Notes: generated from the sequence alone by a model not told the origin. A stretch of 64,000 nucleotides of DNA from Amorphoplanes digitatis (GCF_014205335.1 NZ_JACHNH010000001.1:682001-746000); one strand, 5' to 3'. Positions 32,692 through 42,242 are shown, counted from the first letter of the stretch. Translations and numbers: made by a program.

Positions 32692-34431
32692 GCCGAACCG
32701 GCCGTAGTCGGTGAACCGGTACCCGCCGGGCTGCTGGACCATCAGATTCGCCGCGGTGGCGATCGGGGTCAGGAAGGCGCCGGCGGCGGCGATGGCGACG
32801 CACATCATCACGGGCAGGACCGAGACACCGACCTCGGCCGCGGCGGCCACCGCGACCGGGATGACGATGAGCGCGGTCGCGGTGTTGCTGATCACCTGGC
32901 CCAGCACGGCGGTGAGCAGGAACAGCCCCAGCAGCAGGAGCAGGCCGGAGCCGCCGAACACGTACACGACGATCGCGGCGAGTTGGTCCGCCGCGCCGGA
33001 CTGCGCCATCGCCGTCGACATCGGGTACATGGCGGCGACGACGACCAGCGGCGTCCAGGAGATGCCCTCGTAGGCCTGATCCATCGTCAGCACCTTGGTC
33101 AGCACCATCGCCCCGGCGGCGAGGACGGCGGCGATCGCCGGCGGGACCAGGCCGGTGGCGAGCAGGACCACCATCGCCGTGACGATGAGGACCGCCGGGA
33201 GGGCGTCGCGGCCGAACGGCACCGCCTGGCGCCGCATGGTGGCGGGGTTGTCCACGATCAGCACGCCCTCGGCCGGGTCGAGCTGACGCTCCATGGCCGC
33301 CCAGGTGCCCTGCACCAGCACCGCGTCCCCGGCGGCCAGGACCTCGCGCTGCGGCCCGAGTTCGTGCCCCTGACGCTGGATGGCCAGGATGACCAGCTCG
33401 CCGCTGTCGGTGGTCATGCCCGGATAGGCGGTGTCGCCGACGAGCGCGGACCGGGGTCCGAGGACCAGTTCGGCGGCGCCCACGCGGCGGTTGAGCACCA
33501 GCTGCTCCAACTGCGGCGTGACGCCGTCCGGCACCCGTTCGAGCCGGTGCAGTTCGGCGAACCGGTCGATCGCGGCGGTACCGCCGTGCACGGCGATGAC
33601 GTCGTCCTCCCGCAGGGGCTCATCGCCGCGCGGGGCACCCTGGCCGGCGGCGCCGATCACGAGCGGCCCGTCGTCGCCCCGCCGGCGAAGCTCCGTCACC
33701 GGCTTGCCGATCGACGGCGAACCCGGCGGCACCCGCAGGCCGACGGCCAGGGTGTCGAGGCCGTACTGGCCGACGAGGACGCGCGCGTGTCCACTCAGGT
33801 CCGCGGGCAGCGACCGGGGCGTGCGCTCGGGCAGCAGCCGCCGCCCGGCCAGGATCGCGATCACGACCACACCGGCCGTCAGCGGAGCACCGACCGCCGC
33901 GAACTCGAAGTATCCGAACGGCCTCGACCCGGCGTCGGCGGCCGCCTCCGAGGCGAGGATGTTGATGGGTGTGCCGGTGAGCACCAGCAGGGATCCGGCA
34001 TGGCCGGCGAAGGCGAGGGGCATCGCCAGGCCCGACGGCGATCGGCCCAGCCGCACCGCGAGCAGGACCACCATCGGCAGCAGCGCCGCGGTGGTGCCGG
34101 TGACGCCGATGAGCGCGGTCATCAGGGCCGCGAGAAACATGATCGCGACGAGCAGCCTGCGCCGCTCGGTGCCGGCCCGGGCGATGAGCTGCCGCCCGGC
34201 CCACGCCGTGAGGCCGCAGGCGTCGAGTCCCGCGCTGACGACGAACAGACCGGCGATGAATCCGATGACCGGGTCACCGAACCCGCCGAATACCTGCCCC
34301 AGGGTCAGCAGCCCGGTGGCGTAGAGGGCCATCGTCGATCCGAGCGCCACCACCTCCACCGGCAACCTGTTCCACACGAACAGGACGATGGCCGCCGCCA
34401 GAATGAGCAGGCAGATCGCTGCGTCGTTCAT
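32626..34431 (-). CDS. SLC13/DASS-type permease with TrkA-C domains
   Basis: A 601-residue transporter of the SLC13-type (divalent anion:Na+) family. Two sets of membrane segments (about 1-200 and 410-601) flank a cytoplasmic region with two TrkA-C/RCK_C-like domains (about 215-375, each with a GEL/DDVIAVHG-like strand pattern). Each membrane half carries a conserved Ser/Thr-Pro-Thr motif (GTPINILAS and TPIATAANLM). Such proteins carry dicarboxylates or sulfate. It is last in a pepA-abgT-SLC13 operon, five bases from the stop of abgT. Confidence 0.85.
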   Translation of the reverse strand: MNDAAICLLILAAAIVLFVWNRLPVEVVALGSTMALYATGLLTLGQVFGGFGDPVIGFIAGLFVVSAGLDACGLTAWAGRQLIARAGTERRRLLVAIMFLAALMTALIGVTGTTAALLPMVVLLAVRLGRSPSGLAMPLAFAGHAGSLLVLTGTPINILASEAAADAGSRPFGYFEFAAVGAPLTAGVVVIAILAGRRLLPERTPRSLPADLSGHARVLVGQYGLDTLAVGLRVPPGSPSIGKPVTELRRRGDDGPLVIGAAGQGAPRGDEPLREDDVIAVHGGTAAIDRFAELHRLERVPDGVTPQLEQLVLNRRVGAAELVLGPRSALVGDTAYPGMTTDSGELVILAIQRQGHELGPQREVLAAGDAVLVQGTWAAMERQLDPAEGVLIVDNPATMRRQAVPFGRDALPAVLIVTAMVVLLATGLVPPAIAAVLAAGAMVLTKVLTMDQAYEGISWTPLVVVAAMYPMSTAMAQSGAADQLAAIVVYVFGGSGLLLLLGLFLLTAVLGQVISNTATALIVIPVAVAAAAEVGVSVLPVMMCVAIAAAGAFLTPIATAANLMVQQPGGYRFTDYGRFGLPMIIWFLVIAVGLVPLIWRL

Positions 34432-34435
34432 CTGC

Positions 34436-36103
34436 CTACGGCAGTTCGACCGGCGCGCCGGGGCCGAGCGGTATGCCCACCAGGTACCAGCCGACGAAGA
34501 ACAGAGTCCAGACGACGGCGATGATCAACGTGTACGGGATCATCAGCGACACGACGGTGCCCACTCCCGCCTCCTTCTTGTACTTCTGCGCGAGCAGCAC
34601 GATGAAGGGCAGGTAGACCATCAGGGGTGTGACGACGTTGACCGGTGAGTCGCCGATCCGGTAGGCGGCGAGGACGGTCTGCGGCGCCACGCCGAGGCGC
34701 AGGAACAGCGGCACGAAGATGGGCGCGAAGATCGCCCACTTCGGGATCACCCCCGGGATGATCACGTCGAGGACGAACGTGACGAGGATGAACCCGATGA
34801 GCAGCCAGAGCGGGCCGATGTTCGCCGATTCGAGGCCGTCGGCCATCTTCACGGCGGCGATGGTCGCCATGTTCGTGTAGTTGAAGTACGCGATGAACTG
34901 GGCGATCACCAGGAGCATGAAGATCAGGCCGCCGAGGCCGGCGAACGTCTTGGTGATGGCCGCCATCGCGGCGGCGCTGCCCTTCAGCGTGCCGGCGCCG
35001 ACGCCGTAGCACACGCCGGAGACCAGGAAGATCAGCATGATGATGAAGATCAGGCTGTCCATCAACGGCGAGTCCTCGATGAGGCTGCCCGTCTCCGGAT
35101 TGCGCAGGATGCCGCCGCTGGGGGCGGACAGCAGCACCAGCAGCGCGAGCACCGCGAGGAAGCCGTAGAGGGCCAGTCGCAGCCCGCGGGCCTGCGCTTG
35201 CGGGGTGACCTCCGCCTCCGGTGGATCCGCGTCCGGGATCTCGGTGGCACCGCGCCCGACGGCACCGGTGAAGGTGCCAAGCCGCGGCTCGATGATCTTC
35301 TCCGTGACGATGGTGATCAGCACGGCGAGGAACAGCGACGACCCGATGGCGAAGTAGAGGTTGGAGGTGAGGCTGATCGTCTTCGTCGGATCGGCGAGCG
35401 CGATGGCCTCGTTGGTGATCTCGGTGATGATGCCGTCGGTCGGGGTGATCATCACGTTGACCATGAAGGTGCCGCCGACCGCCGCGAACGCCGCGGCGAG
35501 GCCCGCGAGCGGATGTCGGCCCACGCTCATGAACGCGACCGCACCCAGGGGGATGAGTACCAGGTAGCCGGCGTCCGAGGCGATCGACGACAGGACGCCG
35601 ACCAGGACGATGATGAAGGTCAGCGACCACTTCGGTGCGACCGCGACCAGCTTGCGGATCAGCGCGCCGATCAGCCCGGCCTGCTCGGCCAGCCCGACGC
35701 CGACCATCGCGACCAGGATGACACCGACCACGCCGAAGTTGGTGAAGTTGGTGACGGCGGAGGTGAAGATGAACCGGATCCCGTCGGCGGTCAGCAGGCT
35801 CTTGACCTCGGTGGTCTCGGTGTGCGTCTCGACGTCGGGGTGGTAGAGCTTCTCCGGGTCGACGGTGACCGACGGCTCCTGGGTGCCGCCCGGATAGGTC
35901 TCCTCGGCGACCACCGGCGCCGGCTCGGTGACCTCGTAGGTGACGCTGACGTTCAGCGCGGCGAATACCGCCGACAGAACGATGATCACCCCGATGAGCC
36001 CGAGGAAGATCATCACCGGGTGCGGAACCTTGTTGCCGACCTTCTCGATACCGTCCAGCATCCGCTGGCTGAATGTCCGCTTCCCCGCCGCCTGCGCCGT
36101 CAT
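34436..36103 (-). CDS. abgT: AbgT-family p-aminobenzoyl-glutamate transporter
   Basis: A 555-residue integral membrane protein with about 11 hydrophobic segments plus a 70-residue periplasmic loop (residues 55-110) after the first segment. Characteristic stretches include SIASDAGYLVLIPLGA, GDSPVNVVTPLMVYLP and NVMITPTDGIITEITNEA. Family members import p-aminobenzoyl-glutamate, and some export sulfonamides. ATG 36103 overlaps the pepA stop by four bases. Unlike the E. coli abg operon it lies with an M17 aminopeptidase rather than AbgA/AbgB. Confidence 0.9.
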   Translation of the reverse strand: MTAQAAGKRTFSQRMLDGIEKVGNKVPHPVMIFLGLIGVIIVLSAVFAALNVSVTYEVTEPAPVVAEETYPGGTQEPSVTVDPEKLYHPDVETHTETTEVKSLLTADGIRFIFTSAVTNFTNFGVVGVILVAMVGVGLAEQAGLIGALIRKLVAVAPKWSLTFIIVLVGVLSSIASDAGYLVLIPLGAVAFMSVGRHPLAGLAAAFAAVGGTFMVNVMITPTDGIITEITNEAIALADPTKTISLTSNLYFAIGSSLFLAVLITIVTEKIIEPRLGTFTGAVGRGATEIPDADPPEAEVTPQAQARGLRLALYGFLAVLALLVLLSAPSGGILRNPETGSLIEDSPLMDSLIFIIMLIFLVSGVCYGVGAGTLKGSAAAMAAITKTFAGLGGLIFMLLVIAQFIAYFNYTNMATIAAVKMADGLESANIGPLWLLIGFILVTFVLDVIIPGVIPKWAIFAPIFVPLFLRLGVAPQTVLAAYRIGDSPVNVVTPLMVYLPFIVLLAQKYKKEAGVGTVVSLMIPYTLIIAVVWTLFFVGWYLVGIPLGPGAPVELP

Positions 36104-37623
36104 GCCCGCTCACCCCGCCCGGTCCGGCTGAACTTGACGGCGAACTCGACGAGCAGCCGCGCGCCGAAGCCCGAGCAGCCCGCCGACTGCCACCCGGTGG
36201 AGGACTCGTTCTGCGCGGTGCCGGCGATGTCGATGTGCACCCACGGCCGGCCGTCGACGAACTCCTCCAGGAACAGTGCGGCGTGTATCGCCGCGCCGTT
36301 CGCGCCGCCCATGTTCTTGATGTCGGCGACATGGGAGTCCATCTCGCTTCGGTAGCGGTGCGCCATCGGCAGCTGCCAGACCGGTTCGTCCACCCGGTCC
36401 GCCGCCGCCTGCACCTGGCCGACCAGCTCCTGGTCGTTGCCGAACACGCCGGCGATCTGCGTGCCCAGCGCCCGCATGCAGGCGCCGGTCAGGGTCGCGA
36501 TGTCCAGGATGGCGTCCACCGGTTCCTCGGTCGCGAGCACGAGCGCGTCCGCCATCACCAGGCGGCCCTCGGCGTCGGTGTTGACCACCTCGACCGTCGT
36601 GCCGCCGCGGATGGACAGCACGTCACCCAGCTTCGTCGCCGATCCGGAGGGCATGTTGTCGGTGCACATCAGATAGGCCGTCACCGCAACGGGGCAGCCC
36701 ACGTCGCGCAGCACCGCCATCGCGGCCAGGATCGCCCCGGCGCCCGACATGTCGTTCTTCATCGTCGCGTGCACCGCGTCCGCGGGCTTCAGGGCGATGC
36801 CACCGGAGTCGTACATGATTCCCTTGCCGACAAGCGTCAGCCGGGCGACGTCCGGCCCGGCGGCCGCCGGCTCGTACCAGATCTTGATCATCCGGGGCGG
36901 GTCGACGCTCCCGGCGTTCACGCCAAGCAGGCCTCCGCAGCCGAGCGCCACCAGCGCGTCGCGATCGAACACCTCGACCGACAGGCCGCACTCCGTGGCC
37001 AGGGCCTGTGCGAACTCGGCGATCCGCGCCGCGGTCAGCAGGCTGGGCGGGCCGTTCGCCAGGTCCCGGGCGAGCGACGCCGCCCTGACATAGGCCACGC
37101 CGCGCCGCGCGCCGGCCTCGACCTCGGCGATCGAGCGCGGCGCGGCCACCAGCGTCAGCTCCGCCACCGCGACCTCTTCCGGTGCCCGGCGCAGCCCGCG
37201 GTAGGCGTACCGCGCCAGCAGGGCGCCCTCCACCGCGGCCTGTCCGTGGTCGGCCCCGGAGTGATCGCCGGCCGGCAGCACGATGGCCAGCCGGGACTGC
37301 TTCTCCGCGGCGCGCGCGAAGGCCGCCGCGGCGTCGCGCATCCCCGCCGCGTCCAGCTCCGCGGGGTCACCCACGCCGTACACGACAAGGGGCGGGCCGG
37401 ACGGCACCGACACGAGCAGCGACTGGCCGATCCCGCCGGTGAACCCGGCGCTCCGCAGTCGGTCCCATGCCACGCCGACCTCGGCGGGAACGTCACCGGT
37501 GCTGCCGACGGGCAGGCCCAGCAGCTCGATGTCCGCCGGTAGGCCTGCGGAATCCACCACGGCGACACTCGGCTGGGTGCGCCAGGACGGCGCAGGGTCG
37601 AACGATTCTGCCAACAAAGTCAT
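36100..37623 (-). CDS. pepA: M17 leucyl aminopeptidase
   Basis: A 507-residue two-zinc aminopeptidase that removes N-terminal residues from peptides. Metal ligands are Lys267 and Asp272 (GKGIMYDSGG), Asp291 (MKNDMSGA), and Asp350 and Glu352 in NTDAEGRL; catalytic Lys279 and Arg354 are also present. ATG 37623 is chosen because sequence before it has no family similarity; the longer upstream frame is non-coding. First gene of the operon with abgT and an SLC13 transporter, suggesting hydrolysis of an imported peptide or glutamyl conjugate. Confidence 0.93.
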   Translation of the reverse strand: MTLLAESFDPAPSWRTQPSVAVVDSAGLPADIELLGLPVGSTGDVPAEVGVAWDRLRSAGFTGGIGQSLLVSVPSGPPLVVYGVGDPAELDAAGMRDAAAAFARAAEKQSRLAIVLPAGDHSGADHGQAAVEGALLARYAYRGLRRAPEEVAVAELTLVAAPRSIAEVEAGARRGVAYVRAASLARDLANGPPSLLTAARIAEFAQALATECGLSVEVFDRDALVALGCGGLLGVNAGSVDPPRMIKIWYEPAAAGPDVARLTLVGKGIMYDSGGIALKPADAVHATMKNDMSGAGAILAAMAVLRDVGCPVAVTAYLMCTDNMPSGSATKLGDVLSIRGGTTVEVVNTDAEGRLVMADALVLATEEPVDAILDIATLTGACMRALGTQIAGVFGNDQELVGQVQAAADRVDEPVWQLPMAHRYRSEMDSHVADIKNMGGANGAAIHAALFLEEFVDGRPWVHIDIAGTAQNESSTGWQSAGCSGFGARLLVEFAVKFSRTGRGERA

Positions 37624-37943
37624 CCCGCGAACCCCGTGCCCATCGAACGGAACCGCACCGACCGGGCCCGCGCACCGGTCACGGCCTCCGGTAGCGCTGT
37701 CCCCGGCAGCCCCGTTCTGGGGCCCTAGCGGTGATTCTTCCGTTATGTGGCCTTCCTGATAGGCGAATCCGAAAACTGGTGAACCCCTGGGACGGCTGCT
37801 CGCGATGCCGCCGATCGCTGGGACACCGGCCGGATTCCCGGCCGGGAATCGGCCGGGCACGGAACGGCCGGGTGACCAATCCGGTCTGGCTACCGGCAAC
37901 GAATGAGGGTTGAATCTGCGATAGCGACGGAGAGGGCTGAGCA
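37624..37943. promoter_or_regulatory. Divergent intergenic region between pepA and sigK
   Basis: 320 bases without a gene, carrying the promoters of both divergent operons. It contains the perfect 18-bp palindrome GATTCCCGGCCGGGAATC at 37833-37850, about 95 bases before sigK, flanked by further GGCCGG repeats. No confident -35/-10 pair was identified. ECF factors often autoregulate from such a region. Confidence 0.5.
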
Positions 37944-38561
37944 ATGACGGAGCGCGGCGCCGCCCGCCGGCCGGACCACCTCTCGGCCGTGCCCGGATCC
38001 GGGTCGCCGCCGGCCGACGCGGGCGACCTGCTCCGCCTCGTGGCCCGCGGCGACGAGGCGGCCTTCGGCCGCCTGTACGACCTGGTCATCCCGCGGGTGT
38101 ACGGCCTGATCCGCCGGGTGCTGCGCGACCCGGCCCAGGCCGAGGAGGTCGCGCAGGAGGTGCTGGTCGAGGTGTGGCGCACGGCGACCCGCTTCGACAC
38201 CGCCCGGGGCTCGGCCACCTCCTGGATCTTCACCATCGCGCACCGCCGCGCGGTCGACCGGGTCCGCGCCGAGCAGGCGTCCGCCGATCGTCTGATGAAG
38301 GTCGGGGTCGCCTCGGTGGACACCCCCTACGACGAGGTCGTCGACGAGGTGGCGGGCCGGCTCGAACGCCAGCAGGTCCGGCACTGCCTGGACGGCCTGA
38401 CCGAGCTGCAACGCCAGGCCGTGACGCTCGCCTACTACCAGGGCCACTCCTATCGCGAGGTGGCCGACCTGCTCGAAGCCCCCCTGCCCACGGTCAAGAC
38501 CCGGATGCGCGACGGACTGATCCGCCTGCGCGACTGCCTGGGTGTGGAGGTGACCGCGTGA
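37944..38561 (+). CDS. sigK: ECF RNA polymerase sigma factor SigK
   Basis: A 205-residue group-4 sigma factor. Region 2 runs from about 40 to 110 (AAFGRLYDLVIPRVYGLIRRVL, then SWIFTIAHRRAVDRVR) and region 4 from about 145 to 200 (LTELQRQAVTLAYYQGHSYREVADLL). ATG 37944 follows GAGAGGGC. The stop overlaps the anti-sigma gene by four bases. The organisation matches mycobacterial sigK-rskA, where the regulon includes secreted antigens; the regulon here is unknown. SigJ/SigL-like ECFs are alternatives, but the RskA partner favours SigK. Confidence 0.88.
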   Translation: MTERGAARRPDHLSAVPGSGSPPADAGDLLRLVARGDEAAFGRLYDLVIPRVYGLIRRVLRDPAQAEEVAQEVLVEVWRTATRFDTARGSATSWIFTIAHRRAVDRVRAEQASADRLMKVGVASVDTPYDEVVDEVAGRLERQQVRHCLDGLTELQRQAVTLAYYQGHSYREVADLLEAPLPTVKTRMRDGLIRLRDCLGVEVTA

Positions 38562-39310
38562 CCACCGTCGACATTCACGCCCTGGTCGGCGCCTACGCGC
38601 TGGACGCCGTGGACGACCTCGAGCGGGTCTCCTTCGAGCGGCACGTCGCGGACTGCGAGGCCTGCCGTACCGAGGTGGACGAGCTGCGCGGCACCGCCTC
38701 GCGGCTGGCGGACAGCACCTGGTCCGTACCGCCGCCCCGGCTGCGCGCCGAGGTGCTTGCCGCGGTCGGCCGGACCCGCCAGCTGCCGCCCCTGGAGTCG
38801 GCCCGGCCGCGGCCGGACGCGCGCGCCGCGGTGTCGCGCTGGCGGCGTTACACGGCGGGCGCGGTCGCGGCGGGCATCCTGGCCGCCGGTGCGGGCGTCG
38901 CCGCGTGGGCCGTGCAGGAGCAGCGTGTACAGGAGCAGAGCGCCGTGGTCGCGGAGGCCCGGAAGCGCGAGGCCCGCACCGAGGCGATCATGGCCGCCCC
39001 CGACCTGGTGGTCCGGACCGCGCCGATGATCGGCGGCGGCCGGGTCACCGTGGCCTCCTCGGAGCAGCAGGCCGCCAGCGTGGTCTCGCTACGCGCCGAC
39101 GACGCGCCGCCCGCCGGCCAGGCCTTCCAGATGTGGACGATCCGCGGCACCGGCCCGGCGGCCAATGCGGGCGTGCTGCCCGCCGGGCAGGCCTCGACCG
39201 TGCAGGTGGTCGACGGCGTGCCAGGCAACGACGTCTTCGCGGTCTCGGTGGAGCCCGCCGGCGGCTCGCCGTCCCCGACCGAGGTCGTCGCCCAGGTCCC
39301 GCTGATCTGA
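38558..39310 (+). CDS. rskA: Anti-sigma-K factor RskA
   Basis: A 250-residue single-pass membrane protein. A zinc-type anti-sigma domain with H29-x3-C33-x2-C36 (HVADCEACRTEV) is cytoplasmic. A transmembrane segment lies at about 94-110 (AVAAGILAAGAGVAAWAV), and the extracytoplasmic RskA domain follows, ending SVEPAGGSPSPTEVVAQVPLI as in mycobacterial RskA. GTG 38558 overlaps the sigK stop. Signal-driven intramembrane proteolysis would release SigK (family knowledge). Confidence 0.92.
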   Translation: MTTVDIHALVGAYALDAVDDLERVSFERHVADCEACRTEVDELRGTASRLADSTWSVPPPRLRAEVLAAVGRTRQLPPLESARPRPDARAAVSRWRRYTAGAVAAGILAAGAGVAAWAVQEQRVQEQSAVVAEARKREARTEAIMAAPDLVVRTAPMIGGGRVTVASSEQQAASVVSLRADDAPPAGQAFQMWTIRGTGPAANAGVLPAGQASTVQVVDGVPGNDVFAVSVEPAGGSPSPTEVVAQVPLI

Positions 39311-39321
39311 GGGCCGGCCCG

Positions 39322-39537
39322 TCAGGGGACCGTGCGCTCGATCGCGGCGGGGCCGTCGCGCTCCAGGATCCTGCGGGCCCGTTCGATGTTCTCCGGTGTC
39401 GGGTCCCGGCCCTCGGCGAGGGCCAGGTCCTCGGGATCCCAGGGCTGATCCGCCCCGGTACGCAGGACCGGCTCCGCGCCGGCGTGCAGGAGTCCGGGGT
39501 CGTCCTCACCCGGCGGTCGCAGGTTGTGCTCGGTCAT
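39322..39537 (-). CDS. Small conserved acidic protein
   Basis: A 71-residue protein with a good GGAGGAG site before ATG 39537, supporting it as a real gene. It is hydrophilic and acidic with a helical C-terminal half (EDLALAEGRDPTPENIERAR). Family unknown. It is convergent with rskA and separated from it by 11 bases. Confidence 0.55.
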   Translation of the reverse strand: MTEHNLRPPGEDDPGLLHAGAEPVLRTGADQPWDPEDLALAEGRDPTPENIERARRILERDGPAAIERTVP

Positions 39538-39851
39538 GGCTCCTCCATGGGTGGATGCCTTGATGTCGACCTCCTCCCTAGTCCTACCCTGTCGTGCCTC
39601 CGGTGACCAGCGACTCGCTGATGCCCCCCATAAATCGGACGATCAATCCCTTCGACTGCCAAGCGAGCGTGATTCGGACAACCACCGCGTGCATCGGATG
39701 GACTGTGAGTTACGAGCCGAATACATTTCTGCGTTGGCGCGTGTGTGAGTGTTCCGGCGGGGACCACTCAATACGTGGGCCGCCGGCGGCGACTCGCGGC
39801 ACGTGGCGCGAGGGGAACGTGACACATGATCGATCGCTGGGAAGTACAGCG
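39538..39851. other. 314-base intergenic region, no gene recognised
   Basis: Divergent region between the small acidic protein and the next gene. It is clearly richer in A/T than its surroundings (for example 39695-39750), consistent with promoters, but no firm box or known RNA family is recognised. Open frames across it have poor codon pattern. Confidence 0.4.
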
Positions 39852-40190
39852 GTGACCAGCCTGCCGGACGCCGAGCGGGACGCGAACGAGGTCGTGCAAC
39901 TACTGGCGGGGTTCGCCGAGCTGCTGCGGCGGCGTGAGTTCGTGCTCGACGACGACACCCAGGCGATGCTCGGCCTGGCCCTGGAGGGCGGCGTCTCGGC
40001 CGCCCGGGTCCTGGAATACCTGCGCGCCCTACAGGGCTCCGGCGACGGCGTCGCCGTCGCCGTGCCGGCGCGGCTCGGGCCCTGGCGGCACTGGGTGCCG
40101 CCGCGGGGCGACCTGTTCGGCGAGATGGCCGGCGCGCCCCGGATCAAGGAGATGCCGCGCCCCCGGCGCCGCTGTGATCCCGGCGAGTAG
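39852..40190 (+). CDS. Conserved hypothetical helical protein
   Basis: A 112-residue protein. GTG 39852 is preferred because GGGAAG lies seven bases upstream; GTG 39819 is an in-frame alternative only three bases after AGGGG. Residues 1-65 are helical with acidic and Leu-rich patches (DANEVVQLLAGFAELLRRRE). The basic, Trp-containing C-terminus (PWRHWVPPRGDLFGEMAG, RPRRRC) is unusual. No family recognised. Confidence 0.5.
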   Translation: MTSLPDAERDANEVVQLLAGFAELLRRREFVLDDDTQAMLGLALEGGVSAARVLEYLRALQGSGDGVAVAVPARLGPWRHWVPPRGDLFGEMAGAPRIKEMPRPRRRCDPGE

Positions 40191-40203
40191 GGCGGGAGGG
40201 CTG

Positions 40204-41208
40204 CTAAGGCGTGTCCCGTAGCGTCGCCGACGGGGAGACGCCGAAGCGTGCCCGGTAGGCGGCGGCGAAGCGCCCGAGGTGGGCGAAGCCGGTGCGGTGC
40301 GCGACCGCGGCGACGGTCACCCGGGCCGGATCCTCGCGCCGCAATGCCTCGTGCGCCCGGCCGAGCCGCACCGACTGCAGGTAGGCCATCGGCGCGCAGC
40401 CGACGTGCCGCCGGAAGCCCTCCTGCAGCGACCGCACGCTCATGCCGGAGATCCGGGCCAGATCGCCGACGCTGAACGGCCGCTCCGGCTCGTGCTGGAT
40501 CGCGTCGATCGCCCGCCGGACCGCGCGCGGCGGGCCCGCGGGCGCGGGCGTGCGCAGCTCGTCGCTGTAGCGGTGCCGCACGCTCAGCAGCAGCCCGTTG
40601 AGCACGCTGCGCCGCAGCAGGTCGGCGATCAGCGGCTGCCAGATCAGGCTGCCGGGGTCCTCGGTCTCGCCGCTGAGCAGCCGCACGAGCCGGCCCCAGC
40701 TCTGCGCCGGCCCGCCGCTCATGTCGATGGCCGGCGGCAGGTCGATCGGGCCGACCACCGGGCGGCCGAGCAGCGCCGCGAGCTCGTTCTCGAGCGCCGA
40801 TCGCTCGATCTTGATGTCGAGCTCGGCGGAGTGCGCGTCGTGCAGGGTGTACACCGGCCCGCCGGGGCCGAAGACGATTCCGGTCGACGGCCCGGCGACG
40901 ACCTCGTGGCCGGCGTGCCGGGCGTGCACCCGGCCCGCCACCGGGATGGTGACGTGGTAGGCGTCGAGCTCCGGGGCGACGAGCGTCACGGGGGCGCCGA
41001 AGCCGAGCTGCCCCACGGTGAGCGGTCCGAGTTTGATCACTTCGGCGTTGAACCGGAAACCCTCGGCGCCCTCGGGCGCACCCACGGCGATCGGGTAATA
41101 GAATCGGTTTAGCAGGGAGCGGGTGTCATCGATGTCCACGCTGCTGAAACTCGCGGTCGTGGGGGATGTGGAACCGGACGAAACCGTCCTGGATCTAGCT
41201 TTATCCAT
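40204..41208 (-). CDS. AraC-family transcriptional regulator
   Basis: A 334-residue regulator. Residues 20-190 form a cupin-like AraC ligand-binding domain (AYHVTIPVAGRVHARHAGHE) and 225-334 two helix-turn-helix motifs (FSVGDLARISGMSVRSLQEGFRRHVG and VTVAAVAHRTGFAHLGRFAAAYRARFG). The architecture matches AraC_binding_2/HTH_18 regulators of catabolic or stress genes. Start ATG 41208 has GGAG upstream. The target is unknown; the 273-base divergent region before the STAS gene is the obvious first place for an operator. Confidence 0.87.
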   Translation of the reverse strand: MDKARSRTVSSGSTSPTTASFSSVDIDDTRSLLNRFYYPIAVGAPEGAEGFRFNAEVIKLGPLTVGQLGFGAPVTLVAPELDAYHVTIPVAGRVHARHAGHEVVAGPSTGIVFGPGGPVYTLHDAHSAELDIKIERSALENELAALLGRPVVGPIDLPPAIDMSGGPAQSWGRLVRLLSGETEDPGSLIWQPLIADLLRRSVLNGLLLSVRHRYSDELRTPAPAGPPRAVRRAIDAIQHEPERPFSVGDLARISGMSVRSLQEGFRRHVGCAPMAYLQSVRLGRAHEALRREDPARVTVAAVAHRTGFAHLGRFAAAYRARFGVSPSATLRDTP

Positions 41209-41481
41209 CTCGTGAGGCGCTCCTACGCATTCGGTGAGTATTCGGTTCTGACCGGTACGTCGTCAACGTTCACGCCATCAGCTGGCCGTTCCAGCACATT
41301 CTGGCCATATGAACTACTCTGGCGTTCCGCGCCTACCTGGCGTAACTTGCAGACCAGCGGACTGTTGTTGGGGATGCGGTGTCCGGTCGGCGCCTGGGTG
41401 AGGGGCCGAATTGCGCCTGCCGGTGCAGAGAGACCCGCGCGGAGGTGGCGTCGCCCGCACGACGCCAGGAAGAGGGCAGCT

Positions 41482-41838
41482 GTGTATCTGCCGATCACCA
41501 CTCGCCAGTTGGCCGATGGCACCGTCGAGATCGCCCCCAGTGGCGAAATTGATCTCGACAACGCCCACGTGATGCGCGACGCCGTCAACGACGTGTTGAC
41601 CGGCACCACGCCGGGCAAGATAGACCTCGACCTCCAACGGGTGATGTTGATCGACAGTATCGGCATCGGCATCCTGGTGGCCTGCTTCCACGCGGCGGCC
41701 GCCAGCGGCGTCAAGCTCGTGGTCAGCCACCCGAGCCCGACGGTCTACCGCCAGCTCTGGATCTCCGGGCTGGTCGGCCTCCTCGGCTGCGCCGAGCCGT
41801 CGTCCCCACGGACCTCTGTGGGCCTGCGGCCCAGCTGA
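41482..41838 (+). CDS. STAS-domain anti-sigma-factor antagonist
   Basis: A 118-residue SpoIIAA/RsbV-like protein. GTG 41482 follows AGAGGGC. The core [21 protein letters not shown] contains the serine (in IDSIGIG) that is phosphorylated by anti-sigma kinases in this family. Such proteins bind an RsbW-type kinase and free an alternative sigma factor. No kinase or sigma gene is adjacent, so the partner is elsewhere. Confidence 0.85.
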   Translation: MYLPITTRQLADGTVEIAPSGEIDLDNAHVMRDAVNDVLTGTTPGKIDLDLQRVMLIDSIGIGILVACFHAAAASGVKLVVSHPSPTVYRQLWISGLVGLLGCAEPSSPRTSVGLRPS

Positions 41839-41866
41839 CCGGCCGTCCCGTGCTGGAATGCAGCAC

Positions 41867-42202
41867 ATGTCTGTGCTGCGTTCCATCGGCCTGTTCCTGC
41901 TTGCCGCGCTCGCCGAGATCGGCGGGGCGTGGCTCGTCTGGCAGGGCGTCCGCGAGCACCGCGGCCTGCTCTTCGTCGGAGCGGGCGTGGCGGCGCTCGG
42001 CGCGTACGGGTTCGTCGCGACCCTGCAACCGGACGCGCACTTCGGCCGGATCCTGGCCGCCTACGGCGGGGTCTTCGTCGCCGGGTCGCTGGGCTGGGGA
42101 ATGCTGCTCGACGGCTTCCGGCCGGACCGCTGGGACCTGATCGGCGCGGCCCTCTGCCTGGCCGGCGTCGGCGTCATCATGTACGCCCCGCGCGGGGCGT
42201 AG
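41867..42202 (+). CDS. YnfA-family (UPF0060) small membrane protein
   Basis: A 111-residue four-helix membrane protein. The [22 protein letters not shown] start, [27 protein letters not shown] and [10 protein letters not shown] end are diagnostic of YnfA, related to small multidrug-resistance transporters. ATG 41867 gives the usual family length; ATG 41858 would add only three residues. Confidence 0.92.
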   Translation: MSVLRSIGLFLLAALAEIGGAWLVWQGVREHRGLLFVGAGVAALGAYGFVATLQPDAHFGRILAAYGGVFVAGSLGWGMLLDGFRPDRWDLIGAALCLAGVGVIMYAPRGA

Positions 42203-42242
42203 CTCCCAGGAACCGACCGGCGTCGCCTACGTTTGACAGATC

